The notes: generated by a model from the letters alone, not told the origin. A stretch of 64,000 nucleotides of DNA from Ignavibacteriota bacterium (GCA_002698995.1 PAAX01000020.1:1-64000), one strand, 5' to 3'; shown: positions 1 through 9,220, counted from the first letter of the stretch. Translations and numbers: made by a program.

Positions 1-426
1 GGGCATTCGTACAGATGACGATTGAAGAAAAAGTGTTTGGTGGGCATTCGTACAGATGACGATTGAAGAAAAAGTGTTTGGTGGGCATTCGTACATATGC
101 CGAATGTCGTCCAAACGAAAAGTGAGCAAATGTACAAACTACATTCACTGCCCAAACAAAAGGTGAATGAATGTACAAACTACATTCCTTGCCCAAACAA
201 AAGGTGAGCAAATGTACAAACTACATTCACTGCCCAAACAAAAGGTGGACGAATGTACAAATTACATTCGCTGTCCAAATAAAAGGTGGACGAATGTATA
301 AACTACATTCGCTGTCCAATCGAAAAGTGGACGAATGTACAAAGTACATTGAATCAGAAATTAGAATATGAATGTACAAACTACATTGCAGTGAATAAAT
401 TGGAGTTAATGTACAAACTACATCAT
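1..426. repeat. 41-bp tandem repeat array with a conserved dyad
   Basis: Two near-exact 41-bp units start at 1 and 42, with a diverged third at 83. They are followed by eight copies of the dyad GAATGTACAAACTACATTC (arms GAATGTA/TACATTC, 5-nt loop), whose TGTA cores lie at 131, 172, 213, 254, 295, 336, 373 and 410. The spacing is exactly 41 bp for the first six copies and 37 bp for the last two. The dyad persists in the last copies, where the sequence between dyads has changed, so the dyad looks like the constrained part. The period is not a multiple of three and an apparent reading frame here changes frame at each unit, so it is not coding. The array continues beyond the left edge. Its function is unknown; protein-binding sites or short RNA hairpins are possible. 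Confidence 0.9.
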
Positions 427-538
427 ATAAAAAAAGAGTAAACCAATTCAATTCTAAACCGGTATTTCTTTTTATTAAATCCTAGCAAGCTTATATTTAC
501 CGAATGAATTTTTATAACAATGGTAGAAAACAAATATT

Positions 539-1972
539 ATGACAAATAATGATCTAAAAAAGAAATGGTTTGAGCATTTTAAAACCGCACCTAAGCAATT
601 AGAAAAAATGTCAGAGGTAAAAGGATTAATTAGTGCATTCAATGCAAATATTGATGCTGTAATTAAAGTTTCCGGTAAAAAGATTGAAGAAATTATAAAC
701 AGATTAAATATGGATCAAAAAGCTCTTTTAACGGCGGGAGATAAAAGTATAAAGTCTAACGAAGATGCAATTAGAGGATTGATAAGCTGCTTTAAAAGCG
801 GAATTGCAGAAGAATGGATTATTCAGAAAAAAGAAGTTTTTGACTGGCTGAATGAGAATATCGGTTATGATAAATTACAAATGGGGGGACAAGGGGGAAT
901 TGTTGCAAATGTAATGGCAGCATGCGGAGTTCAGGATGTTTTTGTGCATACTGCATCATCTCCCAAAGAACAGTCGCAGTTATTTCTTGATCTTCCTAAT
1001 CTTAAAAATGTTAATCGTAACGGAGAACTTGAAAAAGCAAACTCAATCGATCGTTCGGAAGATATTCCATTAATTCACTGGATTATTGAATTCGATATAA
1101 ATGATTCTCTTACAGTAAATGGGGAAATTTTTACTTGCCCAAAATCAAATCGCTTTATTGCAACTTATGATCCGCTGAATTTTAAGCTGGCAATTGATGA
1201 AGCTTTCGAAAAGAGAATGTCGGATACTTCAACAAGATTTGAATATATAATTCTTTCCGGTTATCAAATGCTGCAGAGTGAACTTCCTGAAGGAGAATCC
1301 GGAATTGAGAGAATTAATCAATCAATAAAAATAATTAAAAAGTGGTGTGCTAATAATCCCGATAATATTATTCACTTTGAAATAGCTTCTACACAGGATA
1401 AAACTATTCGTAAATATTTAGTTGATAAATTAGCTGTTGATATGGATAGTATCGGGTTTAACGAAAGGGAATTGATTGATATTTTAGAAGTGATTGGTGA
1501 AGATGAAATAGGCGAAAAATGCAACAAAGAAACTAACAGCAGCAATTTATTTAAAGGAATGTTGAAAGTATTTGATTACATGAAGTGTCCTAGAATTCAG
1601 CTTCATATGTTTGGTTTATATATAACATTACAGAAAAAAGATTTCCGAATTACCCCGATTCAAAATCGAAATGGAATGCAGCTTGCAGCAGTTATTGCCG
1701 CAACTAAAGCTGGAACCGGTTCCATTAATTCAAATGATGCATTGTTGTGGGCTAAGGATAGGGAAGTTTCAGATATTGGATTAAATGAATTGAGAAAATT
1801 ATCAGAAACCGTAACAGAAAAATTCGGTGAAAATAATTTAATAGAAGATGGAATTTATATTAATGATGAAATAGAAATTATTGCTGTACCTACAATTTTA
1901 ATTGATAAACCAATAACGCTTGTTGGTATGGGAGATACTATCTCATCAATATCTTTGGTTGGGGCTCGTTAG
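539..1972 (+). CDS. ADP-dependent phosphofructokinase/glucokinase family sugar kinase
   Basis: A 477-aa protein that matches the ADP_PFK_GK (ribokinase-like fold) family by motif order. These are GGQGGIVAN near residue 117, NRFIATYDP, ILSGYQML, HFEIAST, GFNERE, and the C-terminal GMGDTIS with probable catalytic base Asp466. The family phosphorylates glucose or fructose-6-phosphate with ADP as donor; which sugar is used cannot be read here. Length fits archaeal members (about 450-480 aa). There is no clear Shine-Dalgarno, but the ATG at 539 follows the repeat array by about 110 bp and the N-terminus aligns with the family's usual start. A GNAT gene follows 22 bp downstream, probably in the same transcript. 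These enzymes are best known from Euryarchaeota and animals, so a bacterial copy is notable. Confidence 0.85.
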   Translation: MTNNDLKKKWFEHFKTAPKQLEKMSEVKGLISAFNANIDAVIKVSGKKIEEIINRLNMDQKALLTAGDKSIKSNEDAIRGLISCFKSGIAEEWIIQKKEVFDWLNENIGYDKLQMGGQGGIVANVMAACGVQDVFVHTASSPKEQSQLFLDLPNLKNVNRNGELEKANSIDRSEDIPLIHWIIEFDINDSLTVNGEIFTCPKSNRFIATYDPLNFKLAIDEAFEKRMSDTSTRFEYIILSGYQMLQSELPEGESGIERINQSIKIIKKWCANNPDNIIHFEIASTQDKTIRKYLVDKLAVDMDSIGFNERELIDILEVIGEDEIGEKCNKETNSSNLFKGMLKVFDYMKCPRIQLHMFGLYITLQKKDFRITPIQNRNGMQLAAVIAATKAGTGSINSNDALLWAKDREVSDIGLNELRKLSETVTEKFGENNLIEDGIYINDEIEIIAVPTILIDKPITLVGMGDTISSISLVGAR

Positions 1973-1994
1973 TAAAAAATAATTTCAAGTAAAG

Positions 1995-2462
1995 ATGAAT
2001 ATAAAAATTATCGGCATCCGGGAGAATCCGGAATATCTGGAAACTGGAATTGATTACTTCAGTACAAAATGGAAAATTGATAGAAGGATTTATGCGGATG
2101 CTATTTCCAATAGTATTACGACTGATAATCCACTGCCGCGCTGGTATTTGTTATTAAAAGAAAATGAAATTATTGGAAGTTATGGTTTAATTACAAATGA
2201 TTTTATAAGCAGGCAGGATTTATATCCATGGCTCTGTGCTCTTTATATTGAAGAAACTGAAAGAAATAAAGGGTTAGGCAAAATGCTTCTTGAACATGGA
2301 CGAAAGCAAGCTGCTTTACTTGGATTTAAGAAATTATACCTTGCAACCGACCACATTGGTTATTACGAGAAATCCCAATGGAATTATATTGCAAATGGTT
2401 ATCATCCTTGGGGAGAAGAATCAAGGATTTACGAGATTGAAACGGATTTCAAAAAAGAATAA
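1995..2462 (+). CDS. GNAT family N-acetyltransferase
   Basis: A 155-aa single-domain acetyltransferase. The acetyl-CoA-binding motif A is visible as LYIEETERNKGLGKMLLEHG (residues about 83-102), followed by the C-terminal strand/helix YYEKSQWNYIANGYH typical of GNAT motif B. The substrate cannot be deduced; closest in style to small bacterial GNATs acting on amines or antibiotics. It sits 22 bp after the ADP-dependent kinase and just before a strong terminator, so it is probably the last gene of a two-gene operon. Confidence 0.85.
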   Translation: MNIKIIGIRENPEYLETGIDYFSTKWKIDRRIYADAISNSITTDNPLPRWYLLLKENEIIGSYGLITNDFISRQDLYPWLCALYIEETERNKGLGKMLLEHGRKQAALLGFKKLYLATDHIGYYEKSQWNYIANGYHPWGEESRIYEIETDFKKE

Positions 2463-2463
2463 T

Positions 2464-2500
2464 AAAAGGCTGATTATAAAATTTTGTAATCAGCCTTTTT
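2464..2500. terminator. Bidirectional intrinsic terminator
   Basis: A perfect 13-bp stem (AAAAGGCTGATTA / TAATCAGCCTTTT) with a 10-nt loop, flanked by A-rich and T-rich tracts on either side. It lies in the 44-bp gap between the convergent GNAT gene (+) and the PiT transporter (-), so it can serve both. Confidence 0.9.
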
Positions 2501-2506
2501 AATGTT

Positions 2507-4729
2507 TTATTTATGAATTGTTTCCTTTAATGCGTGAACTAATTCCTTAACATTAATTGATAAGGAGTTTGTATCTGATAAAATACCTAAGTAAAGAATG
2601 CTGTTTCTTGTACTTATATGTCCCTTCTTTATTCTGCTTACTTGATTTTTATCAAGCTTACTATGGATTTTTTCAAACTTAAGATTTGCTTCTTGAAAAT
2701 CTTTGCTTTCAAAATCGAGTTTCTCAATCATTTTAGAAACAGATTTTACTTCTTCTGAAAGAACATTACTAAGCTGCTTTAATTCATCAATTTGATCTGA
2801 ATTTAGAGGTTTATGATTATTATCAACATGATCAAAATTTTTCTTTGTTATGCTTTGTAGTCGATTTGAAATCTCATTCATTGAAGTGACAATTTTACCA
2901 TAGCGGTGTCCTTCACGTATTTCATCATCTGTAGTTTTAACAATTGAGAGTATACTTGAAGTAATAGTATTAATATTTTTTTCAATCTTTTTAGATGCCT
3001 TTTTCGCTTTCTTCAATTTCTTTCTATCGGTTTCAAATAAACCCTCTAATGAATCTTCGAATACAGTTGAAACAGAAAGAAGTGAATTAGCTGCATGTTT
3101 AACACTTTCTTTAACACTTTTTATTTTTACATCTGTAAGAACTTCAATTTCCTTTTCTGATTCTTCTTCAGAAGCTGATCTATCTTTATGAACAATGTGA
3201 GTCTTGTAAACAAAGAAAATGGCAACTGCAATCAATACAAATATAGCAGGAAGCTCGCCATAATAAATTACAAGAGCAAAAACAGCTGAAACAGTGAAAG
3301 CCATAAAAGCAGTGAAAAACCAACCGCCGATAACTGTTAAAACTCCGTTTACTCTGTAAACAGCACTTTCTCTTCCCCAGGCTTTATCAGATAGTGATGT
3401 TCCCATTGCAACCATAAAAGTTACATAAGTTGTTGATAAGGGAAGTTTTAATGATGTGGCAAAGGAAATAAGAATACTTGAAACCATTAAATTAACCGAT
3501 GCCCTAATTAAATCAAATGAAGGCTGGTCTTTAGATTTTTGAGCCGTAATCTTTGTATTGTCAAATCGTTTTGCAATAAAATTTTGAATTGAGAGAGGAA
3601 TAATCTTTTTAATAGTTTCTAAAAGAGAAATATTCATTCTTACTAAAATTCTTGAAAGCATGGAAGATTCAAATCTCTCAAAACCTTCAAATTGTCTGCC
3701 TAAATTAACTTCGGTTTTAGTAACGGACTGTGCTTTTTTAGATTTCCATAATGTAATTACCATTACAATACCGGCTATTACCAAAAAGTATCCGGCAGTA
3801 TGAACAGGATCTCTTAATTCATCCATTAATTCAGTTAAAGGATTTGCACTGTTTAATCCAATTAAATAAGTACTGAATCCGGCTAATGGCACACCGATGA
3901 AATTAACCAAATCATTGGCAGCAAAAGCTAAAGCTAGAGCAAATGTACCAACTAAAACTACAGGTTTAAGTATGTTTACTTTTGTAAACCATGTAAGGAG
4001 TTGGAAAATAACTGTCCAGAATAAAAAGTTATAAAGCAAAATTATTTCTGAATTTGATTTAATCCAATCTGCTGTTTGGGGATCAATAAATGTAGAACCC
4101 TTTGCTCCTTTAACTAAGATAAAGAATGTGATAAAGGAAAGTGAAATTCCACCCCAAATTGCGCCGTACCTTTTGATTCTCTTTTCAAAATCAAAAGTGA
4201 AAACTAATCTCACAATAAATTGTATCAAGGCTCCCACTGTGAAAGCTACAGCAACGGAAATCAAAATACCGGAAATAATTGCTAAAGCTTTACTCGTGTT
4301 GATATATCTAATTAATTCGTTAATACCTTCAGAAGCTTCAACAATCTTAAGGATTGAAACCATAACCGAAGCACCTAAAAGTTCAAACACAATTGATACA
4401 GTTGTGGAAGTAGGTAAAGCGAAAGTATTGTAGAGATCGAGTAGAATAACATCTGTAAGCATTACGGCTAGAAATATTGTCATAATTTCCGGTAAGTAAA
4501 ACTGTTCGGGATTAAAAATCCCTTTACGCGCAACTTCCATTAATCCGCCGGAAAATGCTGCACCAATAAAAACGCCGGCACTTGCAACAATTAATATTAT
4601 GTGGCGTGGTGCAACCTTGGAACCGACAGCTGAATTAAGAAAGTTTACCGCATCATTGCTGACTCCAACTACAAGATCGGAGATAGCCAAGACAAAAAGA
4701 ACAACTACAATAATTAAATAAATTTCCAT
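2507..4729 (-). CDS. PiT-family inorganic phosphate transporter with cytoplasmic C-terminal extension
   Basis: About 740 aa from the ATG at 4729. The frame extends upstream to a TTG at 4768, but the hydrophobic N-terminus MEIYLIIVVV begins at the ATG, so I prefer it. The two PiT signature repeats are present: GVSNDAVNFLNSAVGSK (residues 22-38) and FAANDLVNFIGVPLAG with Asn272-Asp273. About ten to twelve membrane segments occupy residues 1-520. A charged, helical, probably coiled-coil tail of about 200 residues follows (KKLKKAKKASKKIEKN and onward), resembling a fused PhoU-like regulatory domain. It should import phosphate with H+ or Na+. It stands alone and converges with the upstream operon across a terminator; no separate phoU gene lies beside it. 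Confidence 0.9.
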   Translation of the reverse strand: MEIYLIIVVVLFVLAISDLVVGVSNDAVNFLNSAVGSKVAPRHIILIVASAGVFIGAAFSGGLMEVARKGIFNPEQFYLPEIMTIFLAVMLTDVILLDLYNTFALPTSTTVSIVFELLGASVMVSILKIVEASEGINELIRYINTSKALAIISGILISVAVAFTVGALIQFIVRLVFTFDFEKRIKRYGAIWGGISLSFITFFILVKGAKGSTFIDPQTADWIKSNSEIILLYNFLFWTVIFQLLTWFTKVNILKPVVLVGTFALALAFAANDLVNFIGVPLAGFSTYLIGLNSANPLTELMDELRDPVHTAGYFLVIAGIVMVITLWKSKKAQSVTKTEVNLGRQFEGFERFESSMLSRILVRMNISLLETIKKIIPLSIQNFIAKRFDNTKITAQKSKDQPSFDLIRASVNLMVSSILISFATSLKLPLSTTYVTFMVAMGTSLSDKAWGRESAVYRVNGVLTVIGGWFFTAFMAFTVSAVFALVIYYGELPAIFVLIAVAIFFVYKTHIVHKDRSASEEESEKEIEVLTDVKIKSVKESVKHAANSLLSVSTVFEDSLEGLFETDRKKLKKAKKASKKIEKNINTITSSILSIVKTTDDEIREGHRYGKIVTSMNEISNRLQSITKKNFDHVDNNHKPLNSDQIDELKQLSNVLSEEVKSVSKMIEKLDFESKDFQEANLKFEKIHSKLDKNQVSRIKKGHISTRNSILYLGILSDTNSLSINVKELVHALKETIHK

Positions 4730-4923
4730 ATAGTTTAGTTTGACGCTTAAAGCGCCTCTCTCTCCCAAGTTTTAATTATGCAAATACCAATATTATAGTA
4801 AATTTATTAGAGCGTAAAATTAATTTAGTGTTAATTTTTGATTATGTTGAGAAGTATTATTCCTAAAATATAATTTTTAAAAGGGAAATCGAAAATCTAT
4901 TTATAAAAATATTTGGAGAAATA

Positions 4924-7338
4924 ATGACCAAAAAGTTCTTTTTAATTTTAATATTAACCGGAATTTTTAATTTAAGTATCGGGCAGACAATGAATTCAAA
5001 TCAAATAATTCCAAATCCTAAAAAAATATTGTTTGAAAATGACTCATTTTTAACAATTTCTAAAGATCTGAAATTTACATTTAGTGGATTTAGTGAGCCA
5101 GAATTAAAATCGGCAGTAAACGAAATTAATCAGTCATTAGATCTAATTAATATTACAAAGGAAAGTAAACAAAGCGAAATTATTTTTTCTAAAGTTGATG
5201 AGGTAATTTCTGAAAAGGGACTTTTGGATTTTCAAAAAGAACAATCTTACAAACTTATTATTCGAGAGAATAAAATATTAATTGAAGCTCAAAATCCTCA
5301 AGCAGCATTTTGGGGAGCAATGAGTTTATGTCAATTAATTGAAAAATCTGAAAATGGTATGATTAAAACAGCAGAAATTGTTGATTATCCCGATCTGAAA
5401 GTTAGAGGAATTTCTGATGATATAAGCAGAGGACAAGTCTCAACTTTAGAAAACTCTAAGAGAATAATCAGATTTATTGCGCGATATAAAATGAATACTT
5501 ACATGCCTTACTTAGAAGACATGCTTCAGTTTGATTCGTTTCCTTCAATTGGAGAGAACAGAGGCAAATTAACAAAGGCAGAAGTTAAAGAATTGGTTGC
5601 TTATGCTGATGAATATCATGTTGAAGTAATTCCAATCTTTCAGACATTAGGTCATTATGAGAATATTCTGGCAAAAGAAGAATTTTTGAAATATGCTGAA
5701 TTTCCCGGAGCAGCTTCATTGTGTGTTTCATGCGATGAAACTTATGAGTTTTTAGAAACAATGCTGAAAGAAGTTTTTGAAATGTTTCCTTCAAAATATT
5801 TTCATATGGGGGCAGATGAAAGCTGGGATGTTGGTCTAGGCAAAAGTAAACATCTTGTTGAAAAATCAAATATCGCTAAAGTACATGCAGATCATTACCA
5901 AAAAGTTTATGACATTTGCAAGAAATACGGTAAAGAAGTTTTGATGTACGGTGACATTATTCTTAATCACCCAGAAATTTTAGATTACCTTCCTAAAGAT
6001 ATAATTATAGTTGACTGGCATTACAGCATCAATGATTTTTATGAATCTACAAAAACATTCAGCGAAGCTGGACATAATTATTTTGTTTCTCCTTCAGTTT
6101 GGAATTTCTTAACTACATTTCCTGCTATCATTAATGCAATTCCAAATATAAAGTATATTATTAAATCCGGATTGCAGTATAATGCCGGCGGAATGATAAA
6201 CTCTAATTGGGGAGATTACGGAGCAGAAACAATTAAAGAATTGATCTTATTTGGTTATGCTTATTCTGCTGCTGTTGCATGGAGTTATGATGAAACTGAT
6301 GCATCGGAATTTTCAGATTCATTTTTTACTGACTTTTTCGGAATTCCAAATTCGAACTTCTCGGAAGTTTATGAAACATTGGCTCATCCTTTTAATCAGA
6401 TGATGTGGCACGAAGTATGGAGACATCCGCTTCTTCCTTTCAGACAGCCGGTTTGGTGGGAACCGAAAGTTAACAAAGCAGCACAAGTTTCATGGATGGA
6501 ATATTCTCTCCCTAAAGTTGATAACACAATTGAACAGCTTAAGAGAAAATTAAAAAAGAATGAAGATCATCTAGAAATTATAGAACTCATTTTAGAGTTG
6601 AACAGAGCTTATAAGTATAAAGTTGAGACTCAATTTCTTCTTCACGATAAACTAAAAGGTGTTTCTGTTAACTCAGATGAATTAATTTCTATGATAGATA
6701 AGAATATTGAGAACTTTGCAAATCTCAAAAAGAACTTTGAAAATATTTGGCTGAAATATTACAAAGAAGCAAATCTCTGGATGATAAAAGATAAGATTGA
6801 CAGATTGGTTCAATATTTTGAAGAAACAAAAGCTGCAGTTAAAAATGATAATCTTGAGATCCCTTTAGCAAAAAGTGAATGGATTTACTGCAAAGTAAAT
6901 GATTCAACATTTGCTGGGAAAGCTGAGTTTGTTAAGAAAGTTAATCTTGATAAAGTTGATGAAGCAGTAATTCAGCTTATTGGAGATACCTACTCGAAAT
7001 TATATATCAACGGAAAATTTGTAGATGAAGTTTATGTTAGAAGATCACTTTCACTTTATACAGAATATGACAGAATTAAAACTCTTGATGTTAAGGAATT
7101 TTTAACTACTGGAGAAAATGAGATTAAAATTATTTCTGAAATATTTGCAGATGACGGGAAAGCCGGATTCAATCTAGTTGGAAGAATTAATGGTGAGATG
7201 ATTTACTCTGATGAATCTTGGAAAGCTAAACCTTTCGATTCTCAAATGGAATACACAAATGCTGTAAAACAAAATTACAGATATGAACTTATTCAACCTA
7301 ATTTTGATGCAAAGAGAACAAGTTGGATAGAAAGATAG
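4924..7338 (+). CDS. Secreted glycoside hydrolase family 20 (beta-N-acetylhexosaminidase-like)
   Basis: An 804-aa exported enzyme. A signal peptide covers residues 1-21 (ending IGQ). It is followed by a GH20b-type N-terminal domain (IIPNPKKILFENDSFLTI onward, to about residue 150) and the TIM-barrel catalytic domain. The GH20 catalytic pair is seen in FHMGADESW, with Asp298 and Glu299 (polarising Asp and general acid in the family). A coil-rich linker and a beta-sandwich domain (about residues 650-790) complete the protein. GH20 enzymes release terminal GlcNAc/GalNAc from chitin, glycans or murein fragments; the specific substrate is not evident. A divergent PiT gene lies 190 bp upstream and a small membrane-protein frame overlaps its 3' end. 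Confidence 0.85.
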   Translation: MTKKFFLILILTGIFNLSIGQTMNSNQIIPNPKKILFENDSFLTISKDLKFTFSGFSEPELKSAVNEINQSLDLINITKESKQSEIIFSKVDEVISEKGLLDFQKEQSYKLIIRENKILIEAQNPQAAFWGAMSLCQLIEKSENGMIKTAEIVDYPDLKVRGISDDISRGQVSTLENSKRIIRFIARYKMNTYMPYLEDMLQFDSFPSIGENRGKLTKAEVKELVAYADEYHVEVIPIFQTLGHYENILAKEEFLKYAEFPGAASLCVSCDETYEFLETMLKEVFEMFPSKYFHMGADESWDVGLGKSKHLVEKSNIAKVHADHYQKVYDICKKYGKEVLMYGDIILNHPEILDYLPKDIIIVDWHYSINDFYESTKTFSEAGHNYFVSPSVWNFLTTFPAIINAIPNIKYIIKSGLQYNAGGMINSNWGDYGAETIKELILFGYAYSAAVAWSYDETDASEFSDSFFTDFFGIPNSNFSEVYETLAHPFNQMMWHEVWRHPLLPFRQPVWWEPKVNKAAQVSWMEYSLPKVDNTIEQLKRKLKKNEDHLEIIELILELNRAYKYKVETQFLLHDKLKGVSVNSDELISMIDKNIENFANLKKNFENIWLKYYKEANLWMIKDKIDRLVQYFEETKAAVKNDNLEIPLAKSEWIYCKVNDSTFAGKAEFVKKVNLDKVDEAVIQLIGDTYSKLYINGKFVDEVYVRRSLSLYTEYDRIKTLDVKEFLTTGENEIKIISEIFADDGKAGFNLVGRINGEMIYSDESWKAKPFDSQMEYTNAVKQNYRYELIQPNFDAKRTSWIER

Positions 7339-7850
7339 ATTCAAAAAAAGTAAAAAATAAAAAAGCTGTTCTAACCGGGACAGCTTTATTTTTTATTTCG
7401 GCTTTTTATTTAAGCGAATTATTTCAATACGTTGTTTCAATTAATTTTACTGATGTAAAATTGAACTTCAATTTTATTTTTCTGAGTAATAGATTTGAAG
7501 CATTTAACACCAGTAATTTAATTAACTCAATATCTCTATTTGCAGATATAATTTTCATTATGATTACAGTAGAAACGGCATATTTTTTTCTGAAGAGACT
7601 TCCATTGGGTTATTTAAGATTTACTATAATTTTATTTATAGTTCTCAGTTTGGGAATGATAATCCTAAATGTGTTTTACGGATTCATCTCTGCTTTGCTT
7701 CATAGTTCTAACAACGATTGGATACAATTCTTTAATGTTGTTCATGCTTCATTTCAAGAAAAAATTATTTATTCACTTGGATTTATTCTTACTATGTTTT
7801 TATATCTAAATCTGATTACAAGACGAATTATCAAATACATAAAAACTTGA
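7323..7850 (+). CDS. Small four-helix membrane protein, function unknown
   Basis: A 175-aa frame with four hydrophobic segments (about residues 15-37, 62-85, 96-122 and 146-167), not a family I recognise. It opens at a TTG overlapping the last 16 bp of the GH20 gene. No ATG occurs in frame until residue 79, which would lose the first two helices. A terminator-shaped hairpin (7362-7398) falls within the first 25 codons. The hydrophobic periodicity makes a real protein likely, but the exact start is uncertain. It ends 7 bp before the SDR gene, suggesting co-transcription. Confidence 0.6.
   Translation: MDRKIDSKKVKNKKAVLTGTALFFISAFYLSELFQYVVSINFTDVKLNFNFIFLSNRFEAFNTSNLINSISLFADIIFIMITVETAYFFLKRLPLGYLRFTIILFIVLSLGMIILNVFYGFISALLHSSNNDWIQFFNVVHASFQEKIIYSLGFILTMFLYLNLITRRIIKYIKT
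7362..7398 (+). terminator. Terminator-like hairpin after the GH20 gene, inside the next reading frame
   Basis: An 8-bp perfect stem AAAGCTGT/ACAGCTTT (7362-7369 and 7380-7387) with a 10-nt loop, followed by ATTTTTTATTT. It lies 24 bp after the GH20 stop codon and looks like that gene's intrinsic terminator. It also sits within the 5' end of the 7323-7850 frame, so it may act as a leaky terminator or attenuator. Confidence 0.6.
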
Positions 7851-7857
7851 GGATTTA

Positions 7858-8628
7858 ATGGAATTATTAAAAGGAAAAATTGCATTTATTACCGGAGCTT
7901 CTGCCGGAATTGGAAAAGCAACTGCAGTTAAATTTGCAGAAGAAGGAGCAGACTTAATTATCAGTGCTAGAAGAATTGAAAAAATAAATGAGTTTGCTGA
8001 TGAGCTGCAAAAGAATTTTAATGTGAAAGTGTATGCTGTAAAACTTGATGTTAGAAATAAGGATGAAGTAAAATCAGTTGTTGCATCTTTACCGGAAGAA
8101 TGGAAGGAAATTGATATTTTAGTAAATAACGCCGGCTTGAGCAGAGGAGTTAACAAACTCCATGAAGAAGATTATGAAGGTATTGATGAAATGATTGACA
8201 CAAATGTTAAAGGGGCTTTGAATATTATTCGAGAAGTCGTTCCCTTAATGGTGAAAAGAGAAAAGGGGCATATAATAAATCTCGGTTCAACAGCCGGACA
8301 TGAAGCATATTCAGGCGGAGGAGTATACTGTGCAACTAAACATGCAATTAATGCTATTACAAAATCATTAAGATTGGATCTCTTAGGCAAAAATATTAAA
8401 GTAAGTTCTGTTGATCCCGGAATGGTTGAAACCGATTTCAGTAGAGTTAGATTTTATGGTGATGAAGAGAGAGCAAAAAAAGTCTATCAAGGAATTACTC
8501 CCTTGTATGCGGATGATATTGCTGAAACAATTTTATATATGGCAACAAGATCGGCAAATGTTAATCTAGCCCAAGTAATTATGATGCCGGTAAATCAAGG
8601 GAATGCTTATTTCTTTCACAGAGAATAA
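7858..8628 (+). CDS. ydfG: Short-chain dehydrogenase/reductase, YdfG-like
   Basis: A 256-aa classical SDR with a Rossmann fold. It has the cofactor motif TGASAGIG (residues 12-19), NNAG (90-93), catalytic Ser144, Tyr157 and Lys161, and DPGMVETDFS after the active site. The Arg-Arg pair after the second strand (SARRIEK) favours NADP(H). The whole pattern, including the C-terminal NVNLAQVIMMPVNQ, is that of YdfG, an NADP-dependent 3-hydroxy-acid/serine dehydrogenase and aldehyde reductase. True substrate is not shown. It is the last gene before a terminator. Confidence 0.88.
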   Translation: MELLKGKIAFITGASAGIGKATAVKFAEEGADLIISARRIEKINEFADELQKNFNVKVYAVKLDVRNKDEVKSVVASLPEEWKEIDILVNNAGLSRGVNKLHEEDYEGIDEMIDTNVKGALNIIREVVPLMVKREKGHIINLGSTAGHEAYSGGGVYCATKHAINAITKSLRLDLLGKNIKVSSVDPGMVETDFSRVRFYGDEERAKKVYQGITPLYADDIAETILYMATRSANVNLAQVIMMPVNQGNAYFFHRE

Positions 8629-8659
8629 AATTATAAAAGGGACTCTTCCAAAATCTCTT

Positions 8660-8681
8660 GAAACCGGAAGGGTTTCTTTTT
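8660..8681. terminator. Intrinsic terminator between convergent genes
   Basis: Stem GAAACC/GGTTTC with a GGAAG loop followed by five T residues, 32 bp after the SDR stop. The T run ends at the stop codon of the convergent DUF1697 gene. Confidence 0.75.
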
Positions 8682-9220
8682 CACTCAGACAACTCAATTA
8701 ATTTTCTAACTGTCTTCAGATTTCTAGTTGTTGCATCAACTTTTAATTTTTTTTCTATAAAATTATTATTCAGTTTTGCTCTTCCATACCCATTTGGAAC
8801 GTATAAATAGATAATATTTTCCTTAAAAGAAAAATACTCAGAATCAAAATTCATTGAATTAAGCTTTGCTAAATTTTCATCTGTAACTTTGTCAAATAAA
8901 AATGTGAAATATAATTTATTCTCTTCTTGTTCATATTTATCCTTAAAAGGATTTTGTTCTAAAATCTTTACTAATTCCTTGCTGGTTATAATTATAGTTT
9001 TTACATCGAAATTATATTTGTCGAAAATCATTTTTTCGATAATCTTTTGGAGTTTAAGCTTATCACTGATTTTACTCATGAAGATAACATTTCCGCTTTG
9101 GATATAAGTGGCAACTTTATAAAAACCAAGTCCTTCAAAATAACTTTTCAGTTCTTTCATATTAATCTTTTTATGACCGCTTACGTTTATTCCTCTTAAC
9201 AAAACAATGAATTTTTTCAT
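8681..9220 (-). CDS. DUF1697 domain-containing protein
   Basis: A 179-aa protein with the DUF1697 N-terminal signature (FIVLLRGINVSGHKKINM, then YIQSGNVIF at about residues 39-47) and the C-terminal ATTRNLKTVRKLIEL. Members are widespread single-domain cytosolic proteins of unknown function. It is monocistronic, reads away from the TonB receptor across a 140-bp divergent intergenic region, and ends at a terminator shared with the SDR gene. Confidence 0.88.
   Translation of the reverse strand: MKKFIVLLRGINVSGHKKINMKELKSYFEGLGFYKVATYIQSGNVIFMSKISDKLKLQKIIEKMIFDKYNFDVKTIIITSKELVKILEQNPFKDKYEQEENKLYFTFLFDKVTDENLAKLNSMNFDSEYFSFKENIIYLYVPNGYGRAKLNNNFIEKKLKVDATTRNLKTVRKLIELSE

Noticed and set aside
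1-426. CRISPR array
   Set aside because: The sequences between dyads are almost identical rather than unique spacers, the period drifts to 37 bp at one end, and no cas genes are present.
171-451. Small protein frames on both strands of the repeat array
   Set aside because: They are products of a 41-bp repeat whose period is not divisible by three; each unit is read in a different frame, so no protein is conserved.
4730-4768. TTG-initiated extension of the phosphate transporter
   Set aside because: It would add 13 charged or polar residues before a typical PiT N-terminus; the ATG at 4729 is simpler.
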